Origin: CAYWNA01 sp964459305
GTDB taxonomy: Bacteria > Planctomycetota > Planctomycetia > Pirellulales > Pirellulaceae
Direction of reading: 5' to 3'
Assembly (NCBI GenBank): GCA_964459305.1
Contig: CAYWNA010000104.1
Span: forward strand, 1-40,623
DNA length: 40,623 nt
Numbering within the stretch: position 1 is the stretch's first letter; each line of letters starts with the position of its first letter. Below the pieces are notes generated by a model. The model did no database searches. It was not told the DNA's origin and saw nothing but the letters and a program-made list of their open reading frames with translations. Shown piece after piece: positions 8,398-16,620 of this stretch. The position numbers were made by a program, and so were the translations under genes.

Positions 8398-8714
8398 CAA
8401 AGGAAGAAGGGGATAGGAATGGGATGTTCGATCCATAGTCCCGAAGGGACGGCCCGATGCCAGCCCAGGGTGGAGCGACGCGAACGCAGTGAGCCTCGCG
8501 CAACCCTGGGAGGCGAAGAAGATTATCCAAACGAAACCCCAACGGGGTGGCCCCAAGAGAGAGGCCGAGTGCCCGCCACCAGCCCGTTTGTTAGGGCCGT
8601 CCCGTTGGGACTAGCACATTTTGACCGAACGTGTCCCCAGGGTTGCGCGACGGTCGCGGACTCGCGCCGCTTCAGCCTGGGCTGACATAGGAACGTGCCT
8701 TTGGCACTGAATAG
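8398..8714. other. 317-bp gap inside the che operon, filled by repeat
   Basis: No gene is supported. The gap between cheR and cheA is filled almost entirely by the interleaved palindromic element at 8437-8688. No T-rich terminator was seen, so read-through from cheR into cheA remains possible. Confidence 0.6.
8437..8688. repeat. Interleaved double palindrome between cheR and cheA
   Basis: Two inverted repeats interleave in the order A-B-A'-B'. Arm A (TAGTCCCGAAGGGACGGCCC, about 8437-8456) pairs with 8595-8614 at 18 of 20 positions. Arm B starts with CAGCCCAGGGTGGAGCG and ends with CGCGCAACCCTGGG (about 8461-8512); it pairs with the segment from CCCAGGGTTGCGCG to CAGCCTGGGCTG (about 8635-8686). 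A smaller hairpin CCCCAACGGGG sits in the middle. The arrangement resembles a structured RNA or a composite repeat, not a simple insertion of one hairpin in another. Confidence 0.65.
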
Positions 8715-11700
8715 ATGGAACTGACGATGACTGCCATACAACCGGACATTGGCGACGATCTGCTTGACGATCTCTTGGGCGACTTCCTGGACGAGTCGGA
8801 CCAGTTGCTCACCCAGATGAACGAAAACCTATTGCAGTTGGACGAATGGGTCCAGGAGTTGGGCGAGGATCACCAGCAGCGCTGCGACGACAACTTGATG
8901 AACGAGATGTTCCGCGCGGCCCACAGCCTGAAGGGGTTGTCGGCCATGCTGGGACTCGACGATATCAACAACTTGACCCACAAGCTCGAAAACGTCTTCG
9001 ACGCTGCGCGCAAGGACGAATTGATCATCACTGGCGACGTGGCCGAGCTGATGTTCATGGGGCTGGATCAATTGGTCGCACTGGTCCAACTGTTGAAGGA
9101 GCCAGGTGGTGAGCCGGTCGAGTGCGATGCCGTGCTAGATGCAATCCGCCGGTTGCTCCATTCGGCTGACGCGGAGCGCGAGCAGGCGGCGCAGGCAGAT
9201 GCGGAACACGAGGAATGCTCCGACGGTTCGAAGGCCGGTGATTCCGCTCTGGCGTGTGAAGCGGATCCATTCGAGGGCCTGCAGGATGAAGAGGAGATCT
9301 CCGACAAGTACCTTTCCATTTTCATCGACGAGTGCGAGGTATCCTTGGAAAGGCTAACCAGCGGCCTGCTGGCACTGGAAGGCGGCGGGAATGGCGACGA
9401 GTTGAAGAACCTGCTGGGCACCGCGCACAAGATCAAGGGCTCGGCCGCCTCAATCGGCCTGAACCGCGTCGCCAAGCTGACCCACCTGATGGAGGACCTG
9501 CTGGAGGACTTGGTCGAGACAGGCGGCGCGCTCGCGCCCGGGACCGCCGATGCTTTTGTCAAGTGCGCCGATGCGTTGCAGGACTACGTGACCGGTCTGA
9601 AAGAGGGAACGGCAAGCTCCGAGCATTTTGGCCAGTTGGGCCGCGGACTTCTCGCGCCGCAATCGGACAATTCTCCTGCGGACGGACAAAGTTCCGCGGA
9701 CTGCCCCGATTCCCCGGCAGTCCCGCGAAGCGAAAAGGGGACAGTCCCGCTGACTCTATCGGAACGCTTGGAAAGTGTACTTGCCGAGATACGCGAAGGG
9801 CTGGAATCGACAGAGACTCGGACCGTCACCTCCGTTACGGGAATGGCAGCCGGAACACTTCGTCGTGTTCGGGCAGGTGAGAATGTAAAACTGGATAGCA
9901 TCAAGACGCTGGCCGCCTTTCTCGATAGTGGGGCCGAAATCGCGGACGGGCGCACCATCTATGTCGGCCAAGTGACGTTTCGCCCCGATTTGCCCACCGC
10001 CGGACTAAAGGCCCAACTGGTCTACGAGAAACTCGTCAAGCTGGGCGACGTGTCCGATTGCCAACCGTCGCCAGAAGAGCTTGACGATATCGACGAATTG
10101 GATTGCTTCCGTTTCTCAGTAGCTTCCGAGCAGTCGGTGGAAGCCATTGCGGATCAAGTACGCGTTGCCGGCGTTGTGGAAGCAAGCATTGAACCACTTG
10201 ACGTCCGTCCGCCGAAGCCGAAAGCCCGGTCCAAGACCCAAAAGACAAAAACCAAAGACCGGGATACGGACAAGGACAAATGTGATGTTCCGGACGAGGG
10301 GCAGGTTTCCAGCCTGCCAAGCGGGCAAGACACCCTCCCCACCGAAGACAGCGATATACAAGCCCGCAGCGCAAGCAAGGGGCCCTCGCCGGCGCAACAG
10401 GCTGGCGTGAAAGATCCCTCGCTGGTGCGTCGGGCTAGTGTGGAGGATTCGCCGACGCCCGATGGTCCCGAACGACAACAGGGACCCGCTGGAGTACAGC
10501 CTTCAGGCTGCAAAGACAGTGGTACACAAGCCCGCAGCGCCAGCAAGGGGCCGTTGCTGGCGCAACGGGCTAGTGTGGAGAGTTCGCCGGCGGCTAAGGC
10601 CGACCCCGCGGCGCCCCCGCCCATCCCAAAGACAGCGCAGCCCGTCCAGGAGGCCAAGGCGCGCGGACCGGAAACGGGTCAACGGCCGACGGAGACCGTG
10701 CGTGTGGATATCGACCGGTTGGACCATCTCATGAATCTTGCCGGCCAGTTGGTGATCAACAAGGCCCAATTCACTCAAATCGGCGAAAAATTCAAAACGG
10801 TGCTCAGTTGCAAGCAGTCCGTTCATGTTCTGAACAAGGTATCGGCCGAACTGAACAAGATCGGCGATCTTGGCTCGCTCCGCGTTGACGGTCAACACGA
10901 TTCGGCAGAGCGGGGAGTTGTCCACAGCCAAATCCGGCGAATTCAGAACGACCTGGAGCCACTTCGCCGCGAAGTCCAGACGCTGACTCATGCACGCGAC
11001 CACATCCGCGAGTTGTACGAAGCGATTCATCAGTTGGACCGGGTCAGCGACGGAATTCAGCAAAGTGTGATGGACACCCGAATGGTGCCCATCGGGCCGT
11101 TGTTCACCCGGTTCAAGCGTGTGATTCGCGACATCACGCGATCTAACGGAAAGAGCGTCCGGCTGGAGATCAGCGGCGAGAAGACCGAACTGGACAAACG
11201 GATGATCGACGAGTTGGGGGACCCGCTGGTGCACATGGTGCGCAACTCGGCCGATCACGGCATCGAATCGCCCGGCGAGCGAGAAGCGGCCGGAAAACCC
11301 CGCCAGGGGACCGTCAAGTTGGACGCATTTCACCGTGGCAACAGTATCGTGATCCAGGTCAGCGACGACGGCAAAGGGCTGGACGCAGACCGCATTCTGG
11401 CGAAGTGTCTGGACAAGGGCATTGTGACACAGGCCGATGCCGAAAAGATGACGCCGCACCAAATCCATCAAATGATTTGGGAGCCCGGACTCTCCACGGC
11501 CGAAGAGGTGACGGAAGTCTCCGGACGCGGCATGGGCATGGACATCGTCAAGTCGAAGATCGACGAACTGAGCGGAACCGTCGATATCGACAGCGCGCCC
11601 GGCCGGGGTACCACGATCACGATCAAGCTGCCCCTGACGCTTGCCATTCTCCCGTCTCTGATGGTGGACATCCGTGGGGATGTCTTCGCGATGCCCATGG

Positions 11701-12095
11701 AGGCCGTGGTTGAAATCGTCAGCGTTGGCCCCGAACACCTGCGCACGGTCCACGGGCGGAAGCTGGCATCGGTGCGCGGGCGCGAGGTCTCTCTGGTCAG
11801 GCTCGGCGACATGCTCAGCTTCCATGGTGAGGGCGACGCTGTCCAAGCGAGCCAATCCCGGCACACCACTTTGGTGATCGTCGGTGAAGCGGGATGCGAG
11901 ATCGGCTTGGATGTCGACCGCGTCATCGGCGAAGAAGATATCGTCATCAAGTCGATCGCAGAAAACTACAAGAACATCGTGGGAATCGCGGGCGCCAGCA
12001 TCCTGGGGGATGGTCGAGTTTCGCTGATTCTCGATATCCCGGCTCTGATCGAAATGATATCGAAAAGAACTGGAAGTGTTGGAGTGATGGCGTGA
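8715..12095 (+). CDS. cheA: Chemotaxis histidine kinase CheA, two HPt domains, long linker
   Basis: CheA autophosphorylates in response to receptors and passes phosphate to receivers. At 1126 residues it is much longer than the usual 650-700. Domains in order: HPt1 with phospho-acceptor H70 (AAHSLKGLSAML); HPt2 with H238 (AHKIKGSAAS); a repeat-like linker (about 316-345); an HTH-like segment (about 348-404); a P2-like receiver-docking domain (about 410-495); a second low-complexity linker (about 500-630) containing ARSASKGP twice; the P3 dimerisation helices; the P4 ATPase with N-box MVRNSADHGIE (N844), SDDGKGLD and GRGMGMD; and the CheW-like P5 domain. All catalytic motifs are intact. The start is ambiguous between ATG 8715 and ATG 8727, neither with a strong ribosome binding site. 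The linkers look like translated palindromic repeats. Confidence 0.95.
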   Translation: MELTMTAIQPDIGDDLLDDLLGDFLDESDQLLTQMNENLLQLDEWVQELGEDHQQRCDDNLMNEMFRAAHSLKGLSAMLGLDDINNLTHKLENVFDAARKDELIITGDVAELMFMGLDQLVALVQLLKEPGGEPVECDAVLDAIRRLLHSADAEREQAAQADAEHEECSDGSKAGDSALACEADPFEGLQDEEEISDKYLSIFIDECEVSLERLTSGLLALEGGGNGDELKNLLGTAHKIKGSAASIGLNRVAKLTHLMEDLLEDLVETGGALAPGTADAFVKCADALQDYVTGLKEGTASSEHFGQLGRGLLAPQSDNSPADGQSSADCPDSPAVPRSEKGTVPLTLSERLESVLAEIREGLESTETRTVTSVTGMAAGTLRRVRAGENVKLDSIKTLAAFLDSGAEIADGRTIYVGQVTFRPDLPTAGLKAQLVYEKLVKLGDVSDCQPSPEELDDIDELDCFRFSVASEQSVEAIADQVRVAGVVEASIEPLDVRPPKPKARSKTQKTKTKDRDTDKDKCDVPDEGQVSSLPSGQDTLPTEDSDIQARSASKGPSPAQQAGVKDPSLVRRASVEDSPTPDGPERQQGPAGVQPSGCKDSGTQARSASKGPLLAQRASVESSPAAKADPAAPPPIPKTAQPVQEAKARGPETGQRPTETVRVDIDRLDHLMNLAGQLVINKAQFTQIGEKFKTVLSCKQSVHVLNKVSAELNKIGDLGSLRVDGQHDSAERGVVHSQIRRIQNDLEPLRREVQTLTHARDHIRELYEAIHQLDRVSDGIQQSVMDTRMVPIGPLFTRFKRVIRDITRSNGKSVRLEISGEKTELDKRMIDELGDPLVHMVRNSADHGIESPGEREAAGKPRQGTVKLDAFHRGNSIVIQVSDDGKGLDADRILAKCLDKGIVTQADAEKMTPHQIHQMIWEPGLSTAEEVTEVSGRGMGMDIVKSKIDELSGTVDIDSAPGRGTTITIKLPLTLAILPSLMVDIRGDVFAMPMEAVVEIVSVGPEHLRTVHGRKLASVRGREVSLVRLGDMLSFHGEGDAVQASQSRHTTLVIVGEAGCEIGLDVDRVIGEEDIVIKSIAENYKNIVGIAGASILGDGRVSLILDIPALIEMISKRTGSVGVMA
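9661..9755. repeat. Palindromic repeat remnant inside cheA (first linker)
   Basis: Within the coding sequence, GGACTGCC and GGCAGTCC form a hairpin, followed by GAAAAGGGGACAGTCCC. The latter motif resembles REP-type intergenic repeats. It is translated in frame between the second HPt domain and the HTH-like segment, adding a Ser/Pro-rich stretch of about 30 residues. Confidence 0.5.
10300..10590. repeat. Cluster of translated palindromic repeats in cheA linker
   Basis: The DNA for the second linker contains several palindromes: GCAGGTTTCCAGCCTGC near 10301-10317; two copies of a unit starting ACAAGCCCGCAGCGC near 10358 and 10526; and CAGCCTTCAGGCTG near 10498-10511. In the second unit, AGCCCGCAGCGCCAGCAA (about 10530-10547) and TTGCTGGCGCAACGGGCT (about 10554-10571) pair at 16 of 18 positions. 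The reading frame stays open throughout, giving the repeated peptide ARSASKGP and two later RASVE peptides. Confidence 0.7.
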
Positions 12096-12160
12096 TGGGT
12101 GAATTCCACCACTCTAGCCAAGATGTACGCACGGTGAGCAGAAACTATGGAGAAAGACGA

Positions 12161-12778
12161 ATGACTGAAATCTACGACGACAACGACCCGACACTGGGTG
12201 TACTGCACGAACTATTCTCGTCCGCCACGCACGATGCTTCCGCAGCAATGTGCCAATGGACTAACGGTTTGATCACCGTCACGCTGGACGAAGTCCGTCT
12301 GGTCCCACTGGAGGAGGCCAGCATGGAGTTGGACATGGGCGACGAAATGTTGACCATGGTGGTCCTGACCCTGGACGAGGAAGTGGGCGGGAACCTGATC
12401 CTGGTCTTCGACGAGGCAAGCGGCCGCCAACTGGCAGCGTCGTTGTTAGGCCGCGAAGTGGGGACCGACCCGGAATGGAGTGACATCGAAAAATCGGCGC
12501 TGACCGAAACGGGCAATATCCTCGGTTGCGCCTATATGAATGCCCTGACGCGATTGATCGGCGCCGAGCTTGTACCCTCTGCGCCCTACTTCATCCAAGA
12601 TTATGGCGTCAGCGTCCTCCAACAGGCCGTTATGGCGCGAGCGATGACCAGCGATAGCCTGTTGCTTTGCCAAGTAGGGTTCCAGCGGAAAGGCGAGGAG
12701 CTTGACTGGCGCGTTGTGTTCGTGCCCACACAGGCGATGCAGGAAGCGATGGAACGGACCCTCCACGCCGCACTGTGA
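12161..12778 (+). CDS. cheC: CheC-like receiver phosphatase
   Basis: CheC-family proteins dephosphorylate CheY-P and bind CheD. The protein has 205 residues, close to Bacillus CheC, from the ATG at 12161, chosen because GGAG lies eight bases upstream; an upstream in-frame extension reads through the cheA 3' end in another frame and is not protein-like. The second CheC active-site motif is intact: ALTETGNILGCAYMNAL, with the E-x-x-N pair, followed by PSAPYFIQD. The equivalent first motif near the N-terminus reads LHELFSSATHDAS; the Glu is kept but the Asn is replaced by Ser, so that site is probably inactive. The rest fits the CheC fold (GDEMLTMVVLTLDEEVGGNLILVFD). Being next to cheD supports the CheC assignment over CheX. 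Confidence 0.8.
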   Translation: MTEIYDDNDPTLGVLHELFSSATHDASAAMCQWTNGLITVTLDEVRLVPLEEASMELDMGDEMLTMVVLTLDEEVGGNLILVFDEASGRQLAASLLGREVGTDPEWSDIEKSALTETGNILGCAYMNALTRLIGAELVPSAPYFIQDYGVSVLQQAVMARAMTSDSLLLCQVGFQRKGEELDWRVVFVPTQAMQEAMERTLHAAL

Positions 12779-12833
12779 CAACCCCAGGAGGCCCACAGAG
12801 TACAGAGCCAACATACGAGATCGGGAAACACGC

Positions 12834-12901
12834 GTTCGCAGCACCGCCTTCAGGCGGTCTCTCGTAGCGTTTTCCAGCCGCCTGGATGCGGTCCTACGAA
12901 C
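12834..12901. repeat. Imperfect inverted repeat between cheC and cheD
   Basis: The arms 12834-12857 and 12878-12901 match at 20 of 24 positions. The left arm alone also contains the small hairpin ACCGCCTTCAGGCGGT. It is another short palindromic element in the che operon, with no T-run. Confidence 0.6.
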
Positions 12902-12930
12902 AGGCTCTACAGAAATTGGGAATATGAAGA

Positions 12931-13422
12931 ATGAACATCCACACGACGAGCGGGGCGACACGGGAAACCATGGTTGGCATGGGGCAGATCGTCGCGGGTC
13001 GGGCGCCCGAACGGATGAAGGCGATCCTCGGGTCCTGCATTGGCTTGGCCATTTATCACCCGAGACTCAAGACGGGGGTCATGGCACACGTTGTCTTGCC
13101 GGACTCGGCCGAGCGAAACGGCACACCTGGCAAGTTCGCCGACACCGCGCTTCCGCACATGCTCGAATTGCTCAAAAAGATGAACGCGCCGCTCCACAAT
13201 CTGACGGCGAAAGTAACCGGAGGCGCCAACATGTTTGGCAGCAGTGGCCCCATGAAGATTGGCGATGCCAACGTGGCGGCCGTTACCCAATTGCTCAAGA
13301 AAGCCGGCATCCGGATCGCCGGACAAGACGTTGGCGGATCGAAGGGACGCCGCGTCATCTTCGACTGTTGTAATGGAGAGCTGACCATCGAATGCGCCGG
13401 CCACCCGGCGAAGACCCTATAG
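12931..13422 (+). CDS. cheD: Chemoreceptor glutamine deamidase CheD
   Basis: CheD deamidates glutamines on chemoreceptors and, in Bacillus-type systems, partners with CheC. The 163-residue protein shows the catalytic block KAILGSCIGLAIYHPRLKTG with C36, followed by the His of MAHVVLP (H53), and the CheD signature TGGANMF. Length is typical. The ATG at 12931 is favoured; an alternative ATG six bases upstream is out of frame. The gene follows the CheC-like gene with a 152-base gap containing a palindrome and is followed 54 bases later by a receiver gene. The presence of cheD and cheC without cheB nearby suggests that adaptation here depends on deamidation and phosphatase feedback as in Bacillus, though a CheB could lie elsewhere. 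Confidence 0.93.
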   Translation: MNIHTTSGATRETMVGMGQIVAGRAPERMKAILGSCIGLAIYHPRLKTGVMAHVVLPDSAERNGTPGKFADTALPHMLELLKKMNAPLHNLTAKVTGGANMFGSSGPMKIGDANVAAVTQLLKKAGIRIAGQDVGGSKGRRVIFDCCNGELTIECAGHPAKTL

Positions 13423-13476
13423 CATTCACCATGACGAATCACTCTACGTGGTTCCTCGATCCAGGAGGCCTATGAG

Positions 13477-13851
13477 ATGGCAAGAACACTACTGGTCACC
13501 GACGACGCCATGATTATCCGAGAGATCATCAAAGACTTGGCTGCCCAAGCCGGCTGGGAGGTTGTAGGCGAAGCCGCCAACGGCCAGGAGGCAATTGATC
13601 GCTATCGCGAACTGCGCCCCGATGCCGTTACCCTCGATATGGTGATGCCCGAGCACGACGGGATGCACGCCCTGCACGGCATCATGGAATTCGACCCCGA
13701 CGCCAAAGTTTTGTTGGTCAGCGCCGTCGAGCAACGGCAGATCCTCAAGGACGCCTTCAAAGCCGGCGCCGCCGACTTCGTCTCCAAACCCTTCGACAAG
13801 CAGGGGCTGCGGGCGACATTGGAGCAGTTGCTCCCCGAAGGGAAAGCGTAA
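13477..13851 (+). CDS. cheY: CheY-like single-domain response regulator
   Basis: This is a 124-residue stand-alone receiver, the probable output carrier of CheA phosphate. The acidic pocket is D9/D10, the phospho-acceptor is D54 (TLDMVMP), the switch Ser is S82 (LLVSAVE) and the conserved lysine is K104 in VSKPF, so every receiver residue is intact. A strong ribosome binding site (AGGAGG, eight bases before ATG) supports the start. The sequence is of the Bacillus/Thermotoga CheY type (VVGEAANGQEAIDRYRELRPD). It follows cheD and precedes the hybrid kinase. Whether it drives a flagellar switch or another output cannot be told, since no flagellar genes are in the window. Confidence 0.9.
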   Translation: MARTLLVTDDAMIIREIIKDLAAQAGWEVVGEAANGQEAIDRYRELRPDAVTLDMVMPEHDGMHALHGIMEFDPDAKVLLVSAVEQRQILKDAFKAGAADFVSKPFDKQGLRATLEQLLPEGKA

Positions 13852-14008
13852 AGCAGGTGTTCCACGTGCTGGGAGTGCAGGCCGAGGACCGACGACCGTT
13901 CGGGGGCATCGCCGGGGTAGTCAAGAGCCTGTGGTATTTGGCTTCTCTCCTCGACTGGACGCATTCGGTGCGGGCAACGGAATCACCCCCTTGGGAGGGG
14001 ACAGGGAA

Positions 14009-16597
14009 ATGAAGAAGATACTCGTCGTGGACGACGCGCGGCTTAATGTGGAAATCCTGGCCGACGAACTGGAAGGACTAGGGTACGAAGTACTCAGGGC
14101 GCACAAGGGCCGCCAAGCGCTGGGAATCGCTTCGGTCGAGCGCCCCGACGCAATCTTGCTGGACGTGATGATGCCCGACATGGACGGCATCGAGGTCTGC
14201 CGCCGTCTCAAGGCGGACTCGCAACTGTGCGTCATTCCCGTGATCCTGGTAACGGGCAAGGACCTGGATCGAGACGTCATTGCCGGGTTCAACGCCGGGG
14301 CCGATGACTACATCGCAAAGCCGTTCAACAAGGAGATTCTCGCCGCTCGCCTCAGCGCGGTGCTGCGCATTAAGCAAAGCTACGACCACATGGAGCGGAC
14401 GAACGAACTGCTGCGGGAGGAGATCGCTTGCCGAAAGCAGGCCGAGGACGCCCTGCGACACTCTGAAGCCAAGTTCCGCACCTTGTATGAATCGACCACC
14501 GACGCGGTCATGCTGCTCGACGAGAACGGCTTCTTCGACTGCAACGACGCCACCTTGCGGATCTTCGGGTGCAAGGACAAGGCAGAGTTTTGCACCAAAC
14601 ATCCCGCCGAGCTGTCTCCCGCCGAGCAGCCCTGCGGCGCCGATTCCCTGACTTTGGCCAACCGGCGGATCGCCGCCGCCATGCAAGACGGCAGCAACCG
14701 CTTCGAGTGGACTCACAGCCGGATGGATGCCGGTGAGGAATTCCCGGCTGAAGTGCTGCTCAACGCCATGGAACTAGACGGCCGGCAAGTGCTCCAGGCG
14801 GTGGTGCGCGACATCACCGAGCGCAAGCGGGCTGAGCAACGGTCGGAACAGTACGCCATCGCGTTGGAAGGTCAGAAGGCGGCCATGGAAGAGCTCTACG
14901 GCGCCGCCGATGCAGCCAACCGCGCCAAGAGCGAGTTCTTGGCCAACATGAGCCACGAGATCCGTACGCCCATGAACGGGGTCATCGGCATGACAGGACT
15001 GTTGCTGGACACGGACCTCACCGACAAGCAACGCCAGTACGCCGAGATTATCTGCACCAGCGGCGAATCGCTGTTGCAGGTAATCAATGACGTCTTGGAC
15101 TTTTCCAAGATTGAGGCCAACCACGTCGAATTGGAGACAATCGATTTCGACTTGATCGGCGTCATGGAGGATGTTGCCGAGGCGCTGGCTGTCCAAGCGC
15201 AAGAGAAGAGCCTGGAGTTGACCAGCATGGTAATGCCCGATGTACCTTCCCTGCTCCGCGGGGATCCAGGGCGTTTGCGGCAGGTCCTCATTAACCTGGG
15301 CGACAACGCGCTGAAGTTCACCCACAAAGGCGAAGTCAACCTGCGCGCCGACCTGGAAGCCGAGAGCGATGCGTCGATAACGGTGCGGTTCTCGGTTACC
15401 GACACAGGCATCGGGATTCCCGCCGATCGGCAGAGCAGCCTGTTCGAGGCATTCAAGCAGGCCGATGGCTCGACCACCCGCAAATACGGCGGCACGGGGC
15501 TGGGCCTGACCATCTCCAGACAGCTCGCTGAACTGATGGGCGGCCAAATGGGCGTCGAAAGCCAACAGGGCCACGGATCGACGTTCCGGTTCACCGCGGT
15601 GTTCGAGAAACTAGCTCGCGATGTGCACCACGAAACGGCGCCGCCGCCCCAACTGAATGGCATTAAGGTACTGGCAGCAGACGCCAACCGGACGAACCGT
15701 TTGCTGCTGCGCACGCTGTTCGAATCGTGGGGATGCCGATACGCCGAAGCGAGCGATGGCCGGGCCGCGCTTGGTGCGCTTCGCGAGGCTGCCCGGTCGG
15801 ACGATCCGTTCCGAGTGGTGTTGGTCGACATGCACATACCCGATATGGAGGGCGAGACTTTCGGCCGAGAGGTCAAGGCCGATACGGAGCTTAGGGAGAC
15901 CGTGCTAGTGATGATCAGCTCCTTGGGAGAGCAGCTAGATGCAAAACAGCTCGATGACATCGGGTTTGAGGGATGTATTTCCAAGCCGGTTCGGCAGCAC
16001 CGGTTGCGGGACCATTTGTCGCTGATCCTTGGTAAGAAGACCGGAAGGGCGCGTCAGGTCAGGAGAAGCGACGCCCGGCAAGCCGCCCGCGAGCATCCCA
16101 ATCGATCGGAGCGGATCCTCTTGGCCGAAGACAATCCGATCAACCAGAAAGTGGCACTGTCCTTGCTGAAGAAACTCGGCTACACCGCAGACGTAGTGGG
16201 CGACGGCCTGGAAACGCTGGCTACTCTACAGAGTGGCCGTTACGACCTAGTGCTGATGGACTGCCAAATGCCCATGATGGACGGATACGAAGCCACGCGT
16301 CGCATCCGCGACGGGCAGTCCGGGGTCCTCCAGCCCGACATCCCGGTTATCGCCCTGACGGCTCACGCCCTGAAGGGCGACCGAGAGATGTGCTTGGACG
16401 CCGGCATGAACGACTACGTGGCCAAGCCGATCTCGCGACAATTCCTAGCCGAAGCGATCGAGCGATGGCTTCCGGCCGAGCCGGGTGATGCGGTGCAGGC
16501 CGATGACGATCACACTGGCGAGAATCGCTCCTGCGAGGAGTGTGCTGAGGCGCTCGAAGAGACCAATCGCGGGGCGGCCGTCGAGAAGTTCCTGTGA
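14009..16597 (+). CDS. Soluble hybrid histidine kinase, REC-PAS-HK-REC-REC
   Basis: This is a cytoplasmic 862-residue hybrid sensor kinase with no membrane segment. The start at 14009 (MKKILVVDD) is preceded by GGGAGGGG/AGGG and begins exactly at the first receiver. Domains: an N-terminal receiver with D52 (LLDVMMPDMDG); a PAS domain ending in VVRDITERKRAE; a HisKA dimerisation domain with H316 (ANMSHEIRTPMNG); an HATPase domain with DNALKF, DTGIGIP and GGTGLGLTI; a second receiver with D607 (LVDMHIPDMEG) but an eroded acidic pocket (LAADANRT); and a third, intact receiver with D751 (LMDCQMPMMDG). There is no HPt domain, so phosphate would need a separate HPt, perhaps those of CheA. Its place between two single-domain receivers and directly after the che genes suggests a linked phosphorelay. 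Confidence 0.93.
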   Translation: MKKILVVDDARLNVEILADELEGLGYEVLRAHKGRQALGIASVERPDAILLDVMMPDMDGIEVCRRLKADSQLCVIPVILVTGKDLDRDVIAGFNAGADDYIAKPFNKEILAARLSAVLRIKQSYDHMERTNELLREEIACRKQAEDALRHSEAKFRTLYESTTDAVMLLDENGFFDCNDATLRIFGCKDKAEFCTKHPAELSPAEQPCGADSLTLANRRIAAAMQDGSNRFEWTHSRMDAGEEFPAEVLLNAMELDGRQVLQAVVRDITERKRAEQRSEQYAIALEGQKAAMEELYGAADAANRAKSEFLANMSHEIRTPMNGVIGMTGLLLDTDLTDKQRQYAEIICTSGESLLQVINDVLDFSKIEANHVELETIDFDLIGVMEDVAEALAVQAQEKSLELTSMVMPDVPSLLRGDPGRLRQVLINLGDNALKFTHKGEVNLRADLEAESDASITVRFSVTDTGIGIPADRQSSLFEAFKQADGSTTRKYGGTGLGLTISRQLAELMGGQMGVESQQGHGSTFRFTAVFEKLARDVHHETAPPPQLNGIKVLAADANRTNRLLLRTLFESWGCRYAEASDGRAALGALREAARSDDPFRVVLVDMHIPDMEGETFGREVKADTELRETVLVMISSLGEQLDAKQLDDIGFEGCISKPVRQHRLRDHLSLILGKKTGRARQVRRSDARQAAREHPNRSERILLAEDNPINQKVALSLLKKLGYTADVVGDGLETLATLQSGRYDLVLMDCQMPMMDGYEATRRIRDGQSGVLQPDIPVIALTAHALKGDREMCLDAGMNDYVAKPISRQFLAEAIERWLPAEPGDAVQADDDHTGENRSCEECAEALEETNRGAAVEKFL

Positions 16598-16620
16598 TGG
16601 TACTGAGAAAGGAAGAAGAG

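Noticed and set aside
10503..11864. 453-codon open frame on the minus strand opposite cheA
   Set aside because: Antisense shadow of the kinase catalytic region; no ribosome binding site or recognisable family.
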